Positions 34,839 to 46,540 of a stretch of DNA of 64,000 nucleotides are shown here, piece after piece. Within the stretch, counting starts at the first letter, position 1, and each line of letters begins with the position of its first letter. The stretch is taken from the NCBI RefSeq assembly GCF_003265705.1, contig NW_020312785.1, positions 16,724,682 through 16,788,681 on the forward strand. The letters run 5' to 3'. The notes below the pieces were generated by a model, which had not been told where the DNA came from, did no database searches, and was given only the letters and a program-made list of their open reading frames with translations. The translations under genes were made by a program, and so were the position numbers. The DNA is from Callorhinus ursinus. Taxonomy: Eukaryota > Chordata > Mammalia > Carnivora > Otariidae.

Positions 34839-35222
34839 CTAGTACAGGATATAAAGGGTTGGAGAGGGAAAAAAAAAGAGCAGGATTTATGTATTATAGC
34901 AAATAGACTGGTGGCAACATAATGTGGGATTCCATGATCAACATTAGTGTCCACTTTCTTGTTACCACAGGGAAATAACAGAAGTAATTAATATGATTAC
35001 ATGATATTCTCATATTTTAAGCAACTTGAAAAACCTATCCCATAATAGCACTTCATATCTGAAAGGGGAGAGGACTATGTTATCACTTGGAAAATGAGTA
35101 AACTGAAAATGCAATGGAGTAATGCTTTTTCACATGTTTGAAGTGGAAATATCTCAAAATGCTCAACAAAACTTGGAGAATACTAAAAGTACAAAGTGCA
35201 TTTTATAACTGTGGTATATTTA

Positions 35223-35442
35223 TTTTATTTTATTTTTTTTATTTTTTTTTTTAAAGATTTTTTATTTATTTATTTGAGAGAGGGAGAATGAGAGATAGAG
35301 AGCACGAGAGGGAAGAGGGTCAGAGGGAGAAGCAGACTCCCTGCCGAGCAGGGAGCCCGATGTGGGACTCGATCCCGGGACTCCAAGATCATGACCTGAG
35401 CCGAAGGCAGTCGCTTAACCAACTGAGCCACCCAGGCGCCCC
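35223..35442 (-). mobile_element. Can-SINE, antisense, full-length and young
   Basis: Complete copy with a perfect 18-bp target-site duplication ATAACTGTGGTATATTTA (35205-35222 and 35443-35460). It shares GACTCGATCCCGGGACTCCA with the copy at 62541, so both belong to one subfamily. CpGs are preserved. Confidence 0.97.
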
Positions 35443-35460
35443 ATAACTGTGGTATATTTA

Positions 35461-36149
35461 ATCATAGATGTCAAATAATAAAAGGAAGGCAACAAGATCC
35501 TCTTTATTGGTTTTTACTGTCTCCACCTCTTAAACAATGCATGCAACCAACAAGCCATTTACTTTTTTTAGAATCTCAGATATTGAAATAAAATCTTAAA
35601 GATTAATTTGAAAAAAAATTCTTTTTTTTTTTTGGCACAGCTTGAACATTATGAAAGAAGTTCACCATTAAAGAAAATCTCTTTTATAACTGGTCTAAAT
35701 GTTAAGAATTAGAACTTTACTAGCTTGAAGCTTATTTCAGAGGGAGTTTAAAAAGAGTTTCACAAATCATTTTCTTAGTTTCAACCAAACCTTGAAGGCT
35801 TGAATTTAATTGAAAATGTTAAAGTTTCATTTCAGGCTTCAGAGATCAAATCTTCTGAGAAAAGAAGGGCAATTTAAAGACAATTATGTTCTTCGGAATG
35901 TAATATGAAATCATCCTTATTTTCAAATTAAGGATTTCCATATTAAGATCACCTCTAGATTGGTGGCTGGTAAATAGCACATTTGCTGACATGAATACCT
36001 GGGGGTACCTTTAAAACAGCTATAAGTTAATTGGTTCCTACCACATGCTGGCTCTCCACTGAAGACCTATGTTTTGCCTGTTTAAAGGGACTCTATATTC
36101 TGACTCTTCAAGTTGATCGCAGCTTTGCTTAAAATTCTCTCTGTGGCAC
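35461..36149. other. Non-coding DNA
   Basis: No gene or repeat recognised. Confidence 0.4.
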
Positions 36150-36330
36150 AACTGTGGTGATGTGGTAAATTTCTTAGACTTATAAGCGAAGGCTGACCTT
36201 CAAGTCTCAGTTCTGCTAATTCACTGGGTATTTTATCTTTCACTTTTTTTTTTTTTTTTTAAACCAGATGGGTCTCATTATCTCTAAACCTTGCATGGGT
36301 AATACTTCTACTACCTGTTCCTTAATTGGT
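36150..36330 (+). mobile_element. Possible MIR fragment, sense, with a T-run
   Basis: 'tcaagtctcagttctgctaattcactggg', a T-run, then 'tctcattatctctaaaccttgcatgggtaatacttctac' is loosely MIR-like. Weak. Confidence 0.35.
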
Positions 36331-36496
36331 CCTATAAATCTTTAGTCTTCTTTCTCTTCAGAGTATAATTTTGAAAGAAAAAAATAACTATCTATATAAT
36401 TAGTGCCATATAAATGTTTAAAAGATGACATGTTTCTGATGTATACATAAATTACAAAATTTAGGGATGATCAATGATTGTAGACTAATTCTGCTA

Positions 36497-36874
36497 TGTG
36501 AATGGTTAATTTTATGTGTCAATTTGGTTGGGCCCCAGTGCCAAGATATGTGGTCAAACATTACTATGTATGTTTCTGTGAGAGGGTTTAGAGATTAGAT
36601 TAACATTTAAATTGTTGGAATTTGAGTAAAGCAAATGGCCTTCCATAATGTGGTGTGCCTCAAGCAAGTCAGTTGAAGACCTGAATAGAACGCGAGAATG
36701 ATCTCCCCTAAGCAATCAGGAATTCTGCAGCAGAAAACCCTCAGATTTGAACAACAGCATGGACTTCTCCCTGATCTCTAGCCTGCTGGCCCACCCTGCA
36801 GATTTTGGACTTTCCTGCCTCTATAATTGTGTGAACCACTTCGTTAAAATAAATCTCTTTAGATTATCTATCAT

Positions 36875-36915
<41 letters not shown>

Positions 36916-36988
36916 ATCATCTATCTATCATCATCTATCTCTCTATCTCCTATTTGCCCTGTTTTTCTGGAGAACCTTGGCTAGTACA
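36497..36988 (+). mobile_element. MLT2-like LTR (ERVL), solo, sense
   Basis: Matches the ERVL LTR pattern: 'tggttaattttatgtgtcaatttggttgggcc', 'ggtcaaacattactatgtatgtttctgtgag', 'caagtcagttgaagacctgaatagaa', 'ttctggagaaccttggctagtaca'. It carries AATAAA at 36848-36853. A microsatellite has grown in its 3' part. The 95-codon frame at 36747 runs through this LTR and its repeat, and is not a gene. The family name is from memory. Confidence 0.8.
36876..36948. repeat. (TATC)n microsatellite inside the LTR
   Basis: About ten pure TATC units followed by interrupted TCATC/TATC units, where related LTRs carry a shorter TATA-rich tract. Confidence 0.95.
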
Positions 36989-38965
36989 CACTGCAAAATT
37001 ATACACTAAAATGGATAGGAATGGCATTATATAATGTGGAAGTGTTATTATTTAAAAACAATATTATCTTTCACAACTTAATCTTTCCTTATTTATGATA
37101 TATGGTAAATGATATTCACTTCCTCAGATAAGCAGCATTCCTAGGTTTGGCTCTTAATTAAAACAGTCCCTAACCCCAATCTTAGGACAGAGTTCCACCT
37201 CTTCTCTCAAGTTTAAACAGGATCATTCACTTAAAGCAATACTCTCTTTACTCTTTTGAATAACTTGAAGTATCCCTTGCACTAAAAAGGGGTCTGTCTA
37301 CTCCTTTATTAAGTTTCTCCCATTAGAATAGAACATCCCTGGTTAAGAATATGGTTATTGTCACCCATTTGTACCATTCAGCAGGCCAAATATTATTTGA
37401 AATCAACTCTGTCCCCACAATAACTTCTGCCAGAATTATATTTGAATCCGGTCACATTTAAACACGCCCGCATTCTTTTAGTCCTTGAGGAGATATCCCT
37501 TCTATCCTCAACTAATTTTTATGCTCTCTTATTTTCTCATCTTCTTGTGGCACTGAATACCTTGGAGGATCCCAGTAGTGATTTGCCTCCAACCCTTTCC
37601 CTCTACTCTTAGGAACCCTTGCACCATCGTAAATAAACTTGCGGAGTCACTCTCCACCTTTCCCACAATGCTCTGCCAGTTGTTTGCTTTGGTGGAAACT
37701 TTGTTCTCCCCTGAGAGCTCATTCTCCTGTGGTCCTCCACTGTGGAATTACTGCCATCAAAAATGATCCACACAGCAAGGAGTGGATTTTGATGTTCCCT
37801 CCATCATCATTTCTTCTTCTGGATCTCCGTCCTGTGCACATGCTCTTGTAAGTTTCAGGCAATCTGGCTGTAAGCCCCTTTGTCTGCTCAAATCCAGTTA
37901 ATAGACTTCGTCCCAGGACATCCCTCAGGTAATCAGAAACATTTTTCTGTCATCTCTCTGAATGGCTATGATAATTTAAGGACAGTTTAACAACCAGTTT
38001 AGGTCTATCACAAACCTATTCTCAAAACTCATGGAATACTTGCACTGCTATGCAAGTTGCTCATATTATTACAGCACTTTCTGCCCTTTCCCCTCTCCTA
38101 CAATCTACTGGGCTTATCTAGAGTTCTCAGAAGCAACACTAGCACTAATTTTCTCTGCTACTAGCCCTGGGAGATTAATCACTATTAGATGAAAATATAC
38201 AGTTATACAGACTTGTAAAAAAACAAATATGTGGTCCAACTACAGCCAGAATTTTAGAACCACCAAGACTTCTTTTGATTTATCTTTTAAATGCCTCAAC
38301 CTCTTATTCCTATCAAGACTATATTCCAAATATTTACCATTCTCCAAAATACTTTAATCATTACCTTGCCTCATGCCTTATAGAGAAAATAGAAGCTCTT
38401 AGGTGATAATCTATCACAAGAAAAAACCTTTACTACCACTTGAATACATATTTCCTCTCCTTTAGCCTCAGAAGATAAAGTTTACTTCGTGTTTAAGGGT
38501 AATTTTTATCTTCAATACACCCATTTGGCCTCACTCCTTTTTGTCTACATTGAAGTATGTTTAAGTCTTTATCCTTAAGGAGAAGGCAAAACAAAACAAA
38601 ACAAAATTAAATCTTCCCTTTACCGCAAACTTCCTCCCACTACTGTTCTGCCTCTTACTATTCTCATCCAGCTGTTCACAATCTATATCTACATTTCTTG
38701 ATCTCAAGTCTTCACTTCCCCTTAATGCTCTAAATCCTCCATTCTAGAACCAACCCGCATCACTTTACTAAAAACATTGTTAAAGGCTGCCCACTGTAAA
38801 GCTACATTACATTTTCAACTATGATCTGAGGCTTTTTTTATGTTCTTGATTCTGTTCATTTCATTCTCTGTCTCTCTTTAGCTGAACAAATATATTTGAA
38901 GGCAATATCGTAGTGAAAATTACTGTGCCTGCCAGTAAAGATAAAAACCTTAGTTGCTGCCCTCA
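36989..38965. other. Non-coding DNA, 2 kb
   Basis: Pyrimidine-leaning sequence that may include old interspersed repeats, but no family is certain. Overlapping 62-70-codon frames near 37600 are Leu/Ser/Pro-rich chance frames. Confidence 0.35.
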
Positions 38966-38980
38966 GAAAATTTATTTTCT

Positions 38981-39209
38981 GGGTGCCTGGGTGGCTCAGT
39001 CAGTTTAGTGTCTGACTTTGATTTCAGCTCAGATCATGATCTCAGGGTTGTGAGATCGAGCCACACATGGGGCTCTGTGCTTAGTGAGGGGAAGGGGTGT
39101 CTGCTTGAGATTCTCTCCCTCTCCCTCTCCCTCCCCCTCTGCCCTTTCCCCCACTCACATGCATGCACTCTCTCTCTCTCAAATAAATAAATGAATCTTT
39201 TTCAAAAAG
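38981..39209 (+). mobile_element. Can-SINE, sense
   Basis: Starts GGGTGCCTGGGTGGCTCAG with the older GATTTCAGCTCAG head variant and a long CT-rich middle (CTCCCTCTCCCTC). Flanks GAAAATTTATTTTCT (38966-38980) and GAAAATTCATTTCCT (39210-39224) are an imperfect target-site duplication. The 78-codon frame at 38954 is SINE-derived. Confidence 0.93.
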
Positions 39210-39559
39210 GAAAATTCATTTCCTAGGAAGAAAAAACTGTAATTGTGGTAATTTTTAAATATAGTATTAGAGAAGGATGTAATTTACTGTGGGAGTCAGT
39301 GATACACCTAGAGAAATTTGTGTTTAATTGGTGACCTGAAGAATAAGAGAACATGGCTTGAAATGCTATTTTTAATTTTTTAAATATATACTGAGCCCAC
39401 ACATTCTGCATTCAAATTCTCTGACACTCTTAATCTTCTGCAAGATTACTATTCTAATCTTCTAATTGCTGGTGTTCCTCGAGTCTCAGTTTATGCCTCA
39501 TCATTCTGTGCATGGTTTCTTACTTTTATCCTTCTATGGTTTTACCCACTACTAATTAT

Positions 39560-39850
39560 AGTAACCCTTTACCCAGACTGCCTATTCTCCTTCCAGCTGG
39601 CCAACTTCCTTTAAATTGGATGTCAAGATCCACTTAACTCTTCTTGGTTAGATTACTTACAGATAGTCAATGTTCCCACAAAATCCTATGTGTAGGACAT
39701 ACCTATTTCTACATTTTTCGTAATTATCTATGCATTAAACTATTTGTCCTCTCAACTGTGAGTGCCTTGAGGGAAAAATATGTGTTTTATTTAATTTTGT
39801 AGCTTTAAAATTTTTTAAATGATATCTAAATAGTGGGTTCTACATAATTT
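39560..39850 (+). mobile_element. L2 3'-end fragment, sense
   Basis: 'caactgtgagtgccttgagggaaaaatatgtgttttatttaattttgtagc' follows the L2 3' pattern (CTGTGAGCTCCTTGAGGGCAGGGA...TTTGTA). Diverged. Confidence 0.6.
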
Positions 39851-41176
39851 TTTCTTACATAAAGTAAATGAATTACTATGTGGATGAGCAAAGAATTGAA
39901 GGATCTTTTTGCTAGACACATTTGTAGTTAATTTGCAGGCTTATTGACATTAATAATGTCAAGATTGTTGAATATTTAGAATTTTTAATATAGTTAAAAA
40001 TAGTTAAAATAGTTTAAAAAAGTGATTGCCTGGAAGTATATGTGAAAAAATAGATTTTGAAATAAGATCCAATGCATTTTTAATTTGTGGCAATTCTTGC
40101 TGTCTTACAATCTGGAACCATATAGATGGAGGCATCTTTGTAGTCTTGGAAAAAGGAGGGTGCCTTTGGCAGAAAATAAAGTAGTTGATGTCTAGTTAAG
40201 TCTTTTAAAATAGTCTTTGACAGGAATACTTGTGAAAGCCAAAGTTCTTATTTACAAAACTTCCCTGGGGTTGGTGGAGACAAGAATTAAAGTTTGGTAA
40301 ACTCAGAACACAAAGTTCTACCATAAAGCATAGAAAAAGAGGCAACTTCCTAGCAGGCTGGGAAAAGCCTCTACAACCCTTTCCAGAATTGGGAAGAAGC
40401 CTACTGAGAAAGGAAATAAGGAACTGAGAGAGTGGTGAGTGACTATGAACCCTCCATTGCTTTGGTGATGACACAGACACCATGGGGTAGATATGAATAT
40501 TCTGGTGTCAAGTGGGATTATTCCAACTCCCTTGATTGGAATTCTGGGAAGGGAATATCTTGCAGAGTTTTTTTCACTGTAACCTGGAAAACCTGATTTA
40601 GAGAGGGCAACCTTGTGTGGCTTCATAGGTAGAGAGAGTAGAACCTGCTTATGGCCTGTAGGAATCACAGCCATTCCTTAGGAAAGAGGTTAAGATAAGA
40701 TTGTGCGTAAAGGACAAGGGCATTGGAATAAATTTCTGGTTTATTAGAGCTTAGAGCATTCTAACTTCAGCACAGAAAATAACAGTACCAGGACTGTATA
40801 TGCTTGGACATGCCCAGTAGATGTAGTGAGAACAGATATTAGTACCCAAAGAAAAGGTAAATACCATAGCTGTGAAGTCTGTTGAACTCAAGAAGAGTAG
40901 ATGGTACCCCCTTCACCATCACTCTGATATTACTCAGATCATGAAATCTGAGCATATTAGCAACACAGTTTGTCCATCTCTTTTTATTACCTACTTTTTT
41001 TTCTTACTATTTTCCTCCCTTCCTTCCTTCTTTCCTTTTTTTCTTCATAGTATATTACATACAATACATTCTAGAAGCCATAGCACTGCATCCTGTTGTG
41101 GACAATCTGGGAGGCAGGATGGACCCGCCTCCCCCAACTCAAAATTTGGTTCAGATATCAAGACTGATGACAGTGT
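39851..41176. other. Non-coding DNA
   Basis: The block 40240-40870 is GC-richer and looks single-copy. Minus-strand frames at 40205-40483 and 40318-40674 (118 codons) overlap each other and show no domain, so I do not call them genes. Confidence 0.4.
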
Positions 41177-41212
41177 GCGCACGCACACACACACACACCC
41201 ACACACACACAT
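41177..41212. repeat. (CA)n microsatellite
   Basis: GCGCACGCACAC... interrupted CA run of about 36 bases. It supplies the HTHTH tail of the 117-codon frame at 40872. Confidence 0.95.
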
Positions 41213-41232
41213 CAAAAACGTATGAAAAGTTT

Positions 41233-41413
41233 GGGCACCTGGATAGTTCAGTTGGTTAGGCATCCGACTCTTGGTTTTGGCTCAGGTCATGATCTCAGGG
41301 TCTTGGGGTAGAGACCTGTGTTGGGCTCCACGCTCAGTGCAGAGTCTGCTTGTCCCTTCCCCCACTTGTGCTATGTCTCTCTCAAATAAATAAATTAAAT
41401 CTTTACAAAAAGT
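41233..41413 (+). mobile_element. Can-SINE, sense
   Basis: GGGCACCTGGATAGTTCAGTTGG head, TCATGATCTCAGGGTC body and AAATAAATAAATTAAATCTTT tail. Flanks GTATGAAAAGTTT (41220-41232) and GTATGAAAATTT (41414-41425) are an imperfect target-site duplication. Confidence 0.92.
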
Positions 41414-41729
41414 GTATGAAAATTTATTAATCACATCATAAGGGATTTTGGAGAGAACACACATGTTCTGAGCTCTCTGAAAAGCTGGCTTGAGGGAAGA
41501 AGGACAAGAAACTAGGTTAGGATTTTTATTGTGATCAGGGGTATGGACCTGGGGTAGGGTTTCCACTGGTACTCAGGGTTTGCATGTTTTGACTCTCCCA
41601 CTAGCACCAAAGAAGGAATACTTGGGCTTTCTTATCAGCATCCCCAGAAGTGAGACCCAAAGTGAAGAGGGAGCAGGGAGGCATAGAAGTTGTCAGTAGT
41701 CAAACATCCCAAAATGGACACAGGCTTTT

Positions 41730-42380
41730 TATTTCAGACTAAATACTTCACATTTTGTACCACAATCAGTCCATGGTTAAGCCTAACAACAGATATAGCT
41801 TTAAAAAAATAGCTCTTTCTATCACCCCACATTCACTCTGTACTCAAATCTTTCCAATTGTTTCATATTTTTTTTCATGCTTGATTTGTTAAGAAGTCAG
41901 GATCCAAACAAGGTCTATAAATTGCATGTTTATGACTCTTAAGCCTATTTTATTCTTGAGTCTCCTTTTACCCTTTATATGCATGTCATAGAATTATGGC
42001 TGATATCAAATGTTTTGTAGAATGCCCCATTTTTTAAATTTCCCTTATTGTTTTATTATGCTGTTATTTAACTTATTCTTTTAGTTCCATTATTTCTGTA
42101 AACTGTCAGTTATCTCTAGAGCCTTGATTAAATTTGGGTTCAACTTTGTAGCTAGAATATTATATACTACATTACTGATAACAGCAACTCATGGGAACTT
42201 GCTACCCTTTAACTCCACTTTCAGTGATGCCAAGATTAACTGATGGGTTTGAGTGGTTAAGTCTGATATCTCTGTTGCAATTTGAACTTTTGATTCTATG
42301 ATCTTCATGTAATCTGTGGGATGTAATCTGGCATAGTGTAAATATGCAGATCCCCACACTACTCCACCAAAAGTGTTCTT
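41730..42380. mobile_element. Probable ancient L1 (L1ME-like) fragment
   Basis: 'tttgtagaatgccccattttttaaatttccc', 'aaatttgggttcaactttgtagctagaatattatatac' and 'atgtaatctggcatagtgtaaatatgcagatcccc' recall an old L1M repeat. Orientation and edges are not certain. Confidence 0.4.
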
Positions 42381-42651
42381 GATAAGATTTCAAGTCATCT
42401 GGATGTCACTAAAACAATTGGCAAGTCTTAGCCATTGTTTAACCAAACTACAGCTTTTGACACAGTTTCCTTCTCTTTTCTTCTTGTGGCAAATTCTTCA
42501 CTTGCCTTTCAGAGGACCGTTCCTTTTCCTCTCCGGCTTCTCTACAGATACTTTGCTGGTTTCTCCAGGTGTCCCTAACTCATCAAGATTGTAGGATCCT
42601 AAAAGTTAGTCCTGGAGTATTGTTTTTGTTTTGTTTTGTTTTTGACTAGAG

Positions 42652-42863
42652 CAGTGATTCTCAGTGGGAGACAATTGTCCTTCGATAGGACATTGGCAGT
42701 ATCTGATAACATTTTGGATTGCCCCACAATTAGGGGTTGCTACTAAAATCTTGTGGGTAGAGGCCAGGGATGCTGCTAAAATCCTATGATAAACAGGACA
42801 ACCTTGCAAAACAAAGAATTATCCAGCTAGCCATATCAATATTGCTAAAGTTGAGAAATCCTG
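42652..42863 (+). mobile_element. MER5A-type hAT DNA transposon, sense
   Basis: Runs from CAGTGATTCTCAGTGGGAG through 'gtgggtagaggccagggatgctgctaaaatcct' and 'caaaacaaagaattatccagc' to 'gttgagaaatcctg', in MER5A order over nearly its whole length, with terminal inverted repeats recognisable. Confidence 0.9.
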
Positions 42864-42879
42864 ATCTAGACACTCTCTT

Positions 42880-43264
42880 GGGATCTCACTCAATCGAATC
42901 TCATGGTTTTAAATACTATTTAAAAGTCAATGCCTCCAAAATTTAAATCTCCTTTGTACTCTGACTCATAAATCTGTCCATTCTCTGTCTCAACTTAGAT
43001 GCCTAATAAGTATTCCAAGCCTAATATGTACAAAACGAATTTGATTCCCTCCAAACACATCCCACCAAAGCCTTCCCAGTTTCAGTAAAAGACAATATAC
43101 TTTACAGACAAAAAGAAAAAAAGAGCCATCCTTGATTCTCTTTCACTCAATTTCATATGTGTTCCATCAGTGCTTCCTGTTTGTTTAGCCCTCATAATCA
43201 AACCAGTTTTCATCTGGTCCAGGCCACTGTCATATCCTGTTTAGATTATGGCAGTATTCACCAC
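42880..43264. other. Old interspersed repeat, unnamed
   Basis: 'tttcagtaaaagacaatatac', 'gccatccttgattctctttcactcaatttcatatg', 'ggtccaggccactgtcatatcctgtttagattatggcag' belongs to a widespread mammalian repeat type, but I cannot name the family. Confidence 0.4.
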
Positions 43265-43480
43265 CTGAGCTCCATGCTTTGGACCTCAAATATATTAATT
43301 GAAATGTCTCCTCCTATGTAAACATCTCTAACCCACCTGGTACATTTTAACTCTTCTCAACTTCTGAGACTTCTGTCATGCTTTTATTTATCTCATTTAT
43401 AATGGAACATAGACATAACTTATTTTTTACATTCATTTATTGAAGGGTGATTTGTATTAATTTATCTGGATTAACAGAAT
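43265..43480 (+). mobile_element. Possible L2 fragment, sense
   Basis: 'aactcttctcaacttctgagacttctgtcatgcttttatttatctcat' loosely follows L2. Weak. Confidence 0.35.
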
Positions 43481-43829
43481 GTCCGATATATAGTGTGTGA
43501 TTAATAAGTTAGCATTTTCTCAACAGTGAATATGAAGTTAAACTCTGCATCCTAGGGAAAAAAAGTTATACAACATAAAATTAAAGTTTAAAGTCAAAGT
43601 AAGACCCTTCTACTTAGAAAATGATACACCAAAAATTAAAAATATTAATTTACTATATTGGGTAAAATTATGGCAACTTGAATTCAGTACTTACATCTAT
43701 ATTTAGGAAAATAAATCACCCTATATATTGTTCTAATTTATTTTAATAGTCTGTTATCAGCAACAAAATATTTTAGAGGCTTTGGATATGTGTGGATGCA
43801 CTAAACAACGTAAAAGTTATAAAGGTTTA

Positions 43830-44260
43830 TTTGTGCTTACCAGTTAAAGCTGATCATGTGTGACTTTAATTAAAAGTGGGAAAATGTGTTTTCTTAATGC
43901 TGCAGGGTAATCGGAAAAGATAAAAATAAAGTTTGATAATGAAATGTGCCCTTTTTCTTACCCAGAGACAAATGCAATATATTATGAATCATATTTTTAA
44001 TAAGTTTGATTCATTTGAATAGAAAATATAGCCTCAATGCTTCTTTAGTTCCCCGATTACTATTACCTTATGTCCTAATGAATATATTACATTCTGATAT
44101 CAGTAATTATTTCTATTACTTGTGTAATAGCTGCTTTAATTCACAATTAGAAAAATTAAATTTTATTTTTCAAAAAAAGTAGCTAAAATTCTTCATAATA
44201 ATTCATTTAAAAAGTATACCATTTGACATCTGTGCCTCTGGCAAGCTGCTAAGCTTTAAG
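43830..44260. other. Candidate conserved non-coding element
   Basis: Single-copy-looking AT-rich stretch dense in TAATTA/ATTAAT homeodomain-type cores and TTATT/AATAA words, without repeat signature. Function is unproven. Confidence 0.22.
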
Positions 44261-44898
44261 CTTTATTTATACAAACAGATTTTATAGACTTAATAAAAGA
44301 AACACATATTAAAAGATTGATTATAGGTAAAAAGCAGTTTAGAGGCAAATAATATTTAAAGACATCATGTTGAATTATTTCTATTCAAAGTAAACAGATC
44401 TTTCATCAAATTGCAATAAATTGGTATGGCCACTTATGGGTATTTTATTATTTAAATATATTATATTTCTTCACTGCATGTACAAATACTAAGAGTATTA
44501 TTTTTTTCATGCATTCTATTCTTCCTGAGGTACATGACTTAGAAAGTATAAGAAATTTATTTTTACTTTCTTTTACCTGAGAAAGCATCAGATAATAAAT
44601 TTATTGTTCATGGCCTCAAATTAAACTAAATTTTATTACATGATCTATTAGTTTCCTAGTGCTGCCATAACAAAATACCTCAAACTAAGTGACTTAAAAC
44701 AACAGAAATTTCCTCTCTCACAGGTCAGGAGACCAGAAGTCTGAATCAAAGTATCTGTAGTGATGTTTCTCTGGGCCTCAGAGGGTGACTCTGGTCCATG
44801 ACTCTCTTCAAGCTTCTGGGGGTTTCCAGCAATCCTTGGCATTCTGTAGCTCATAGATCACTCCAGTCTCTGCCTTCATTTTCACATGGCCTTCTTCC

Positions 44899-44901
<3 letters not shown>

Positions 44902-44940
<39 letters not shown>
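44902..44940. repeat. (TG)n microsatellite inside the MLT1 LTR
   Basis: 19.5 pure TG units at the place where MLT1 carries a short TGTGTCTGTGTC tract. Confidence 0.97.
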
Positions 44941-44942
<2 letters not shown>

Positions 44943-45018
44943 CCAAAGCTCCCCCTCCATATAAGGTCACTGGTCAATTGGATTTAGGGCCTACTCTAAA
45001 TCAATATAAACTTATCTT

Positions 45019-45216
45019 GGGGCACATGGGTGACTCAGTCAGTTGAGCATTGGGCTCTTGATTTTGGCTTAGGTTATGATCTCACAGTCATAAGATCGAG
45101 CCCCGTGGTGTCCAGTTCTGGGCTCAGCGGGGAGTCTGTTTGGGATTCTCTCCTTCCCCTTCCCCTGCCCCTCCCCTGCCTCTCTCAAAACAACAACAAC
45201 AACAAAACAACAAAAA
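45019..45216 (+). mobile_element. Can-SINE, sense, with a CAA-rich tail
   Basis: GGGGCACATGGGTGACTCAG head and a CT-rich middle, but the tail is (CAA)n/AACAACAA instead of AAATAAATAAA. Flanks AAACTTATCTT (45008-45018) and AACCTTATCTT (45217-45227) are a target-site duplication. It is inserted in the MLT1 LTR, so it is younger. Confidence 0.93.
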
Positions 45217-45407
45217 AACCTTATCTTAAGTAATTAAAACTGCAAGGACTCTATTTTCAAAAAAGGTGACATTCTGGGGTTCTGGGTGGTTGTGAATTTT
45301 GGGAAAGCTTATTAGATATATGGAGACATTAGTTAACCCAGAATAATTTTCCTTCTACCCCAAATTCACATCTGTCCCACATGCAAAGTGCATTTAGCCT
45401 ACCCCAA

Positions 45408-45607
45408 TAAGGAATTGGCTCAAAAATTGTGTGGACTGGCAAGTCTGAAATCTGTTGGGCAGACCAGCAGCCTGGAAACTCAGGCAGGAATTAATGGGAA
45501 ACCACACTTCTTGTTCTTAAAGCCTTCAACTGATTTGAGGAAGCCTACCCATATTATGGAGGGTAACCTCTCTTACTTAAAATCAAGTGATTGTAGATGC
45601 TAACCAT
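45408..45607 (-). mobile_element. MLT2-like LTR (ERVL), antisense, left part
   Basis: 'aaggaattggct', 'agaccagcagcctggaaactcaggcagg', 'aaagccttcaactgatttgaggaagcctacccatattatggagggtaacctctcttactt' is the reverse of an MLT2-like LTR. It breaks at about 45607 and resumes at 46541. Confidence 0.75.
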
Positions 45608-46540
45608 ATGTTTTGGGAAAAACATAGTCTTCCTCCTGTGTTTCTCCTATATTCTTATACTACAGCCACACTCACAACACTTGACACCAGATGTGTGTGG
45701 GGTTTCCTTCACCAAGCTATTCTCTGCAACACCAGCAGGGTGTCCTACAATTTAACTCTATTTTGACAGTCTCTACCTGGTGATAGTGTCAGCCACAAAT
45801 TAAGGAATTAGACCCACAAGGCTGCTCCCACCCCATTTTAGATGGCAATCTCAAGTCCAGTTCATCCCCTGTGCTTCTGACCAGCTGGATATATATCTGA
45901 GGTTCTCAAGAGCCACCCCTCAGTTTCAAGTTATTTGTAGAGCAGCTCACAGAATTTAGGGATACACTTATATTTACCAGTTTATTAAAAGTTACCAGTT
46001 TATGATAAAGGATACAGCTGAACAGCCCCATGAAGGAATACACAGGGCAATGTATGGGACTCTTCCAAGCTCAGGAGCTTCTGTCCCTGTAGAGTTGTGG
46101 TATATCACCCTTCTGATATGTGGATTTGTTTACCAACCTGGAAAACACTTTTTTGGGTTTTTATGGAGGCTTTATCATGTCGGTGTAATTGATCATTACC
46201 TCCATTTCTAGCCCTTCTCCTTTCTCAAGACAATAGGTGTGGGGCTAAAAATTCCACGCTTCTAATCATGGCTTGGCCTTTCCAGGGCCCAGCCCTATTT
46301 CAGGAGCCATCCTGGAGCCCAACTATGTGCCTCATTAGAACAAAGACACTCCTATCACCTAGGGAATGACAAGGATTTTAGGAGACCTGGGTCAAAACCC
46401 GGGTCAAAGACCAAATATTAGAATAAAAGATGTTCCTAGTTCTCTTATCACTTAGAAAATTATAAGAGGTTCAAGAGCCCTGTGCCAGGAACTGGGGGGC
46501 AGAGACCAATATATATACTTCCCTTTATCTCACACCACAC
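45608..46540 (-). mobile_element. Solo LTR (~930 bp), antisense, family unnamed
   Basis: Inserted inside the MLT2-like LTR, with TG at its left and CA at its right end. Read on the minus strand it has a TATAAAG-free but plausible U3, a CATAAAAACC box (reverse of 46157-46166), and a TAATAAACTGGTAA-type poly(A) signal (reverse of about 45975-45990). Both are typical retroviral LTR signals. The poly(A) region is partly duplicated. The flanks give only an ambiguous 4-6-bp duplication (accata/cctata). I recognise the general type but not the family name. Confidence 0.65.

Larger units (their letters stand above)
44645..45345 (-). mobile_element. MLT1-type LTR (ERVL-MaLR), antisense, split by a SINE
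   Basis: Antisense MLT1: 'ttagtttcctagtgctgccataacaaaatacctcaaac', 'acttaaaacaacagaaattt', 'ggtttccagcaatccttggcattctgtagc', 'cactccagtctctgccttcattttcacatggccttcttccct', 'ggtcactggtcaattggatttagggcctactctaa', then after the SINE 'ggactctattttcaaaaaaggtgacattc'. A GT microsatellite has expanded inside and a Can-SINE is inserted at 45019. Confidence 0.88.

Noticed and set aside
36747..37034. 95-codon frame with a serine/isoleucine/tyrosine repeat
   Set aside because: Runs through an ERVL LTR and its TATC microsatellite.
40318..40674. 118-codon minus-strand frame
   Set aside because: Overlaps another minus-strand frame, matches no family I know, and lacks a promoter or splice context. Length is within chance for the somewhat GC-richer sequence.
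40872..41225. 117-codon plus-strand frame
   Set aside because: Low-complexity Phe/Ser stretch followed by a CA-repeat-encoded Thr/His tail. No domain, no exon signals.
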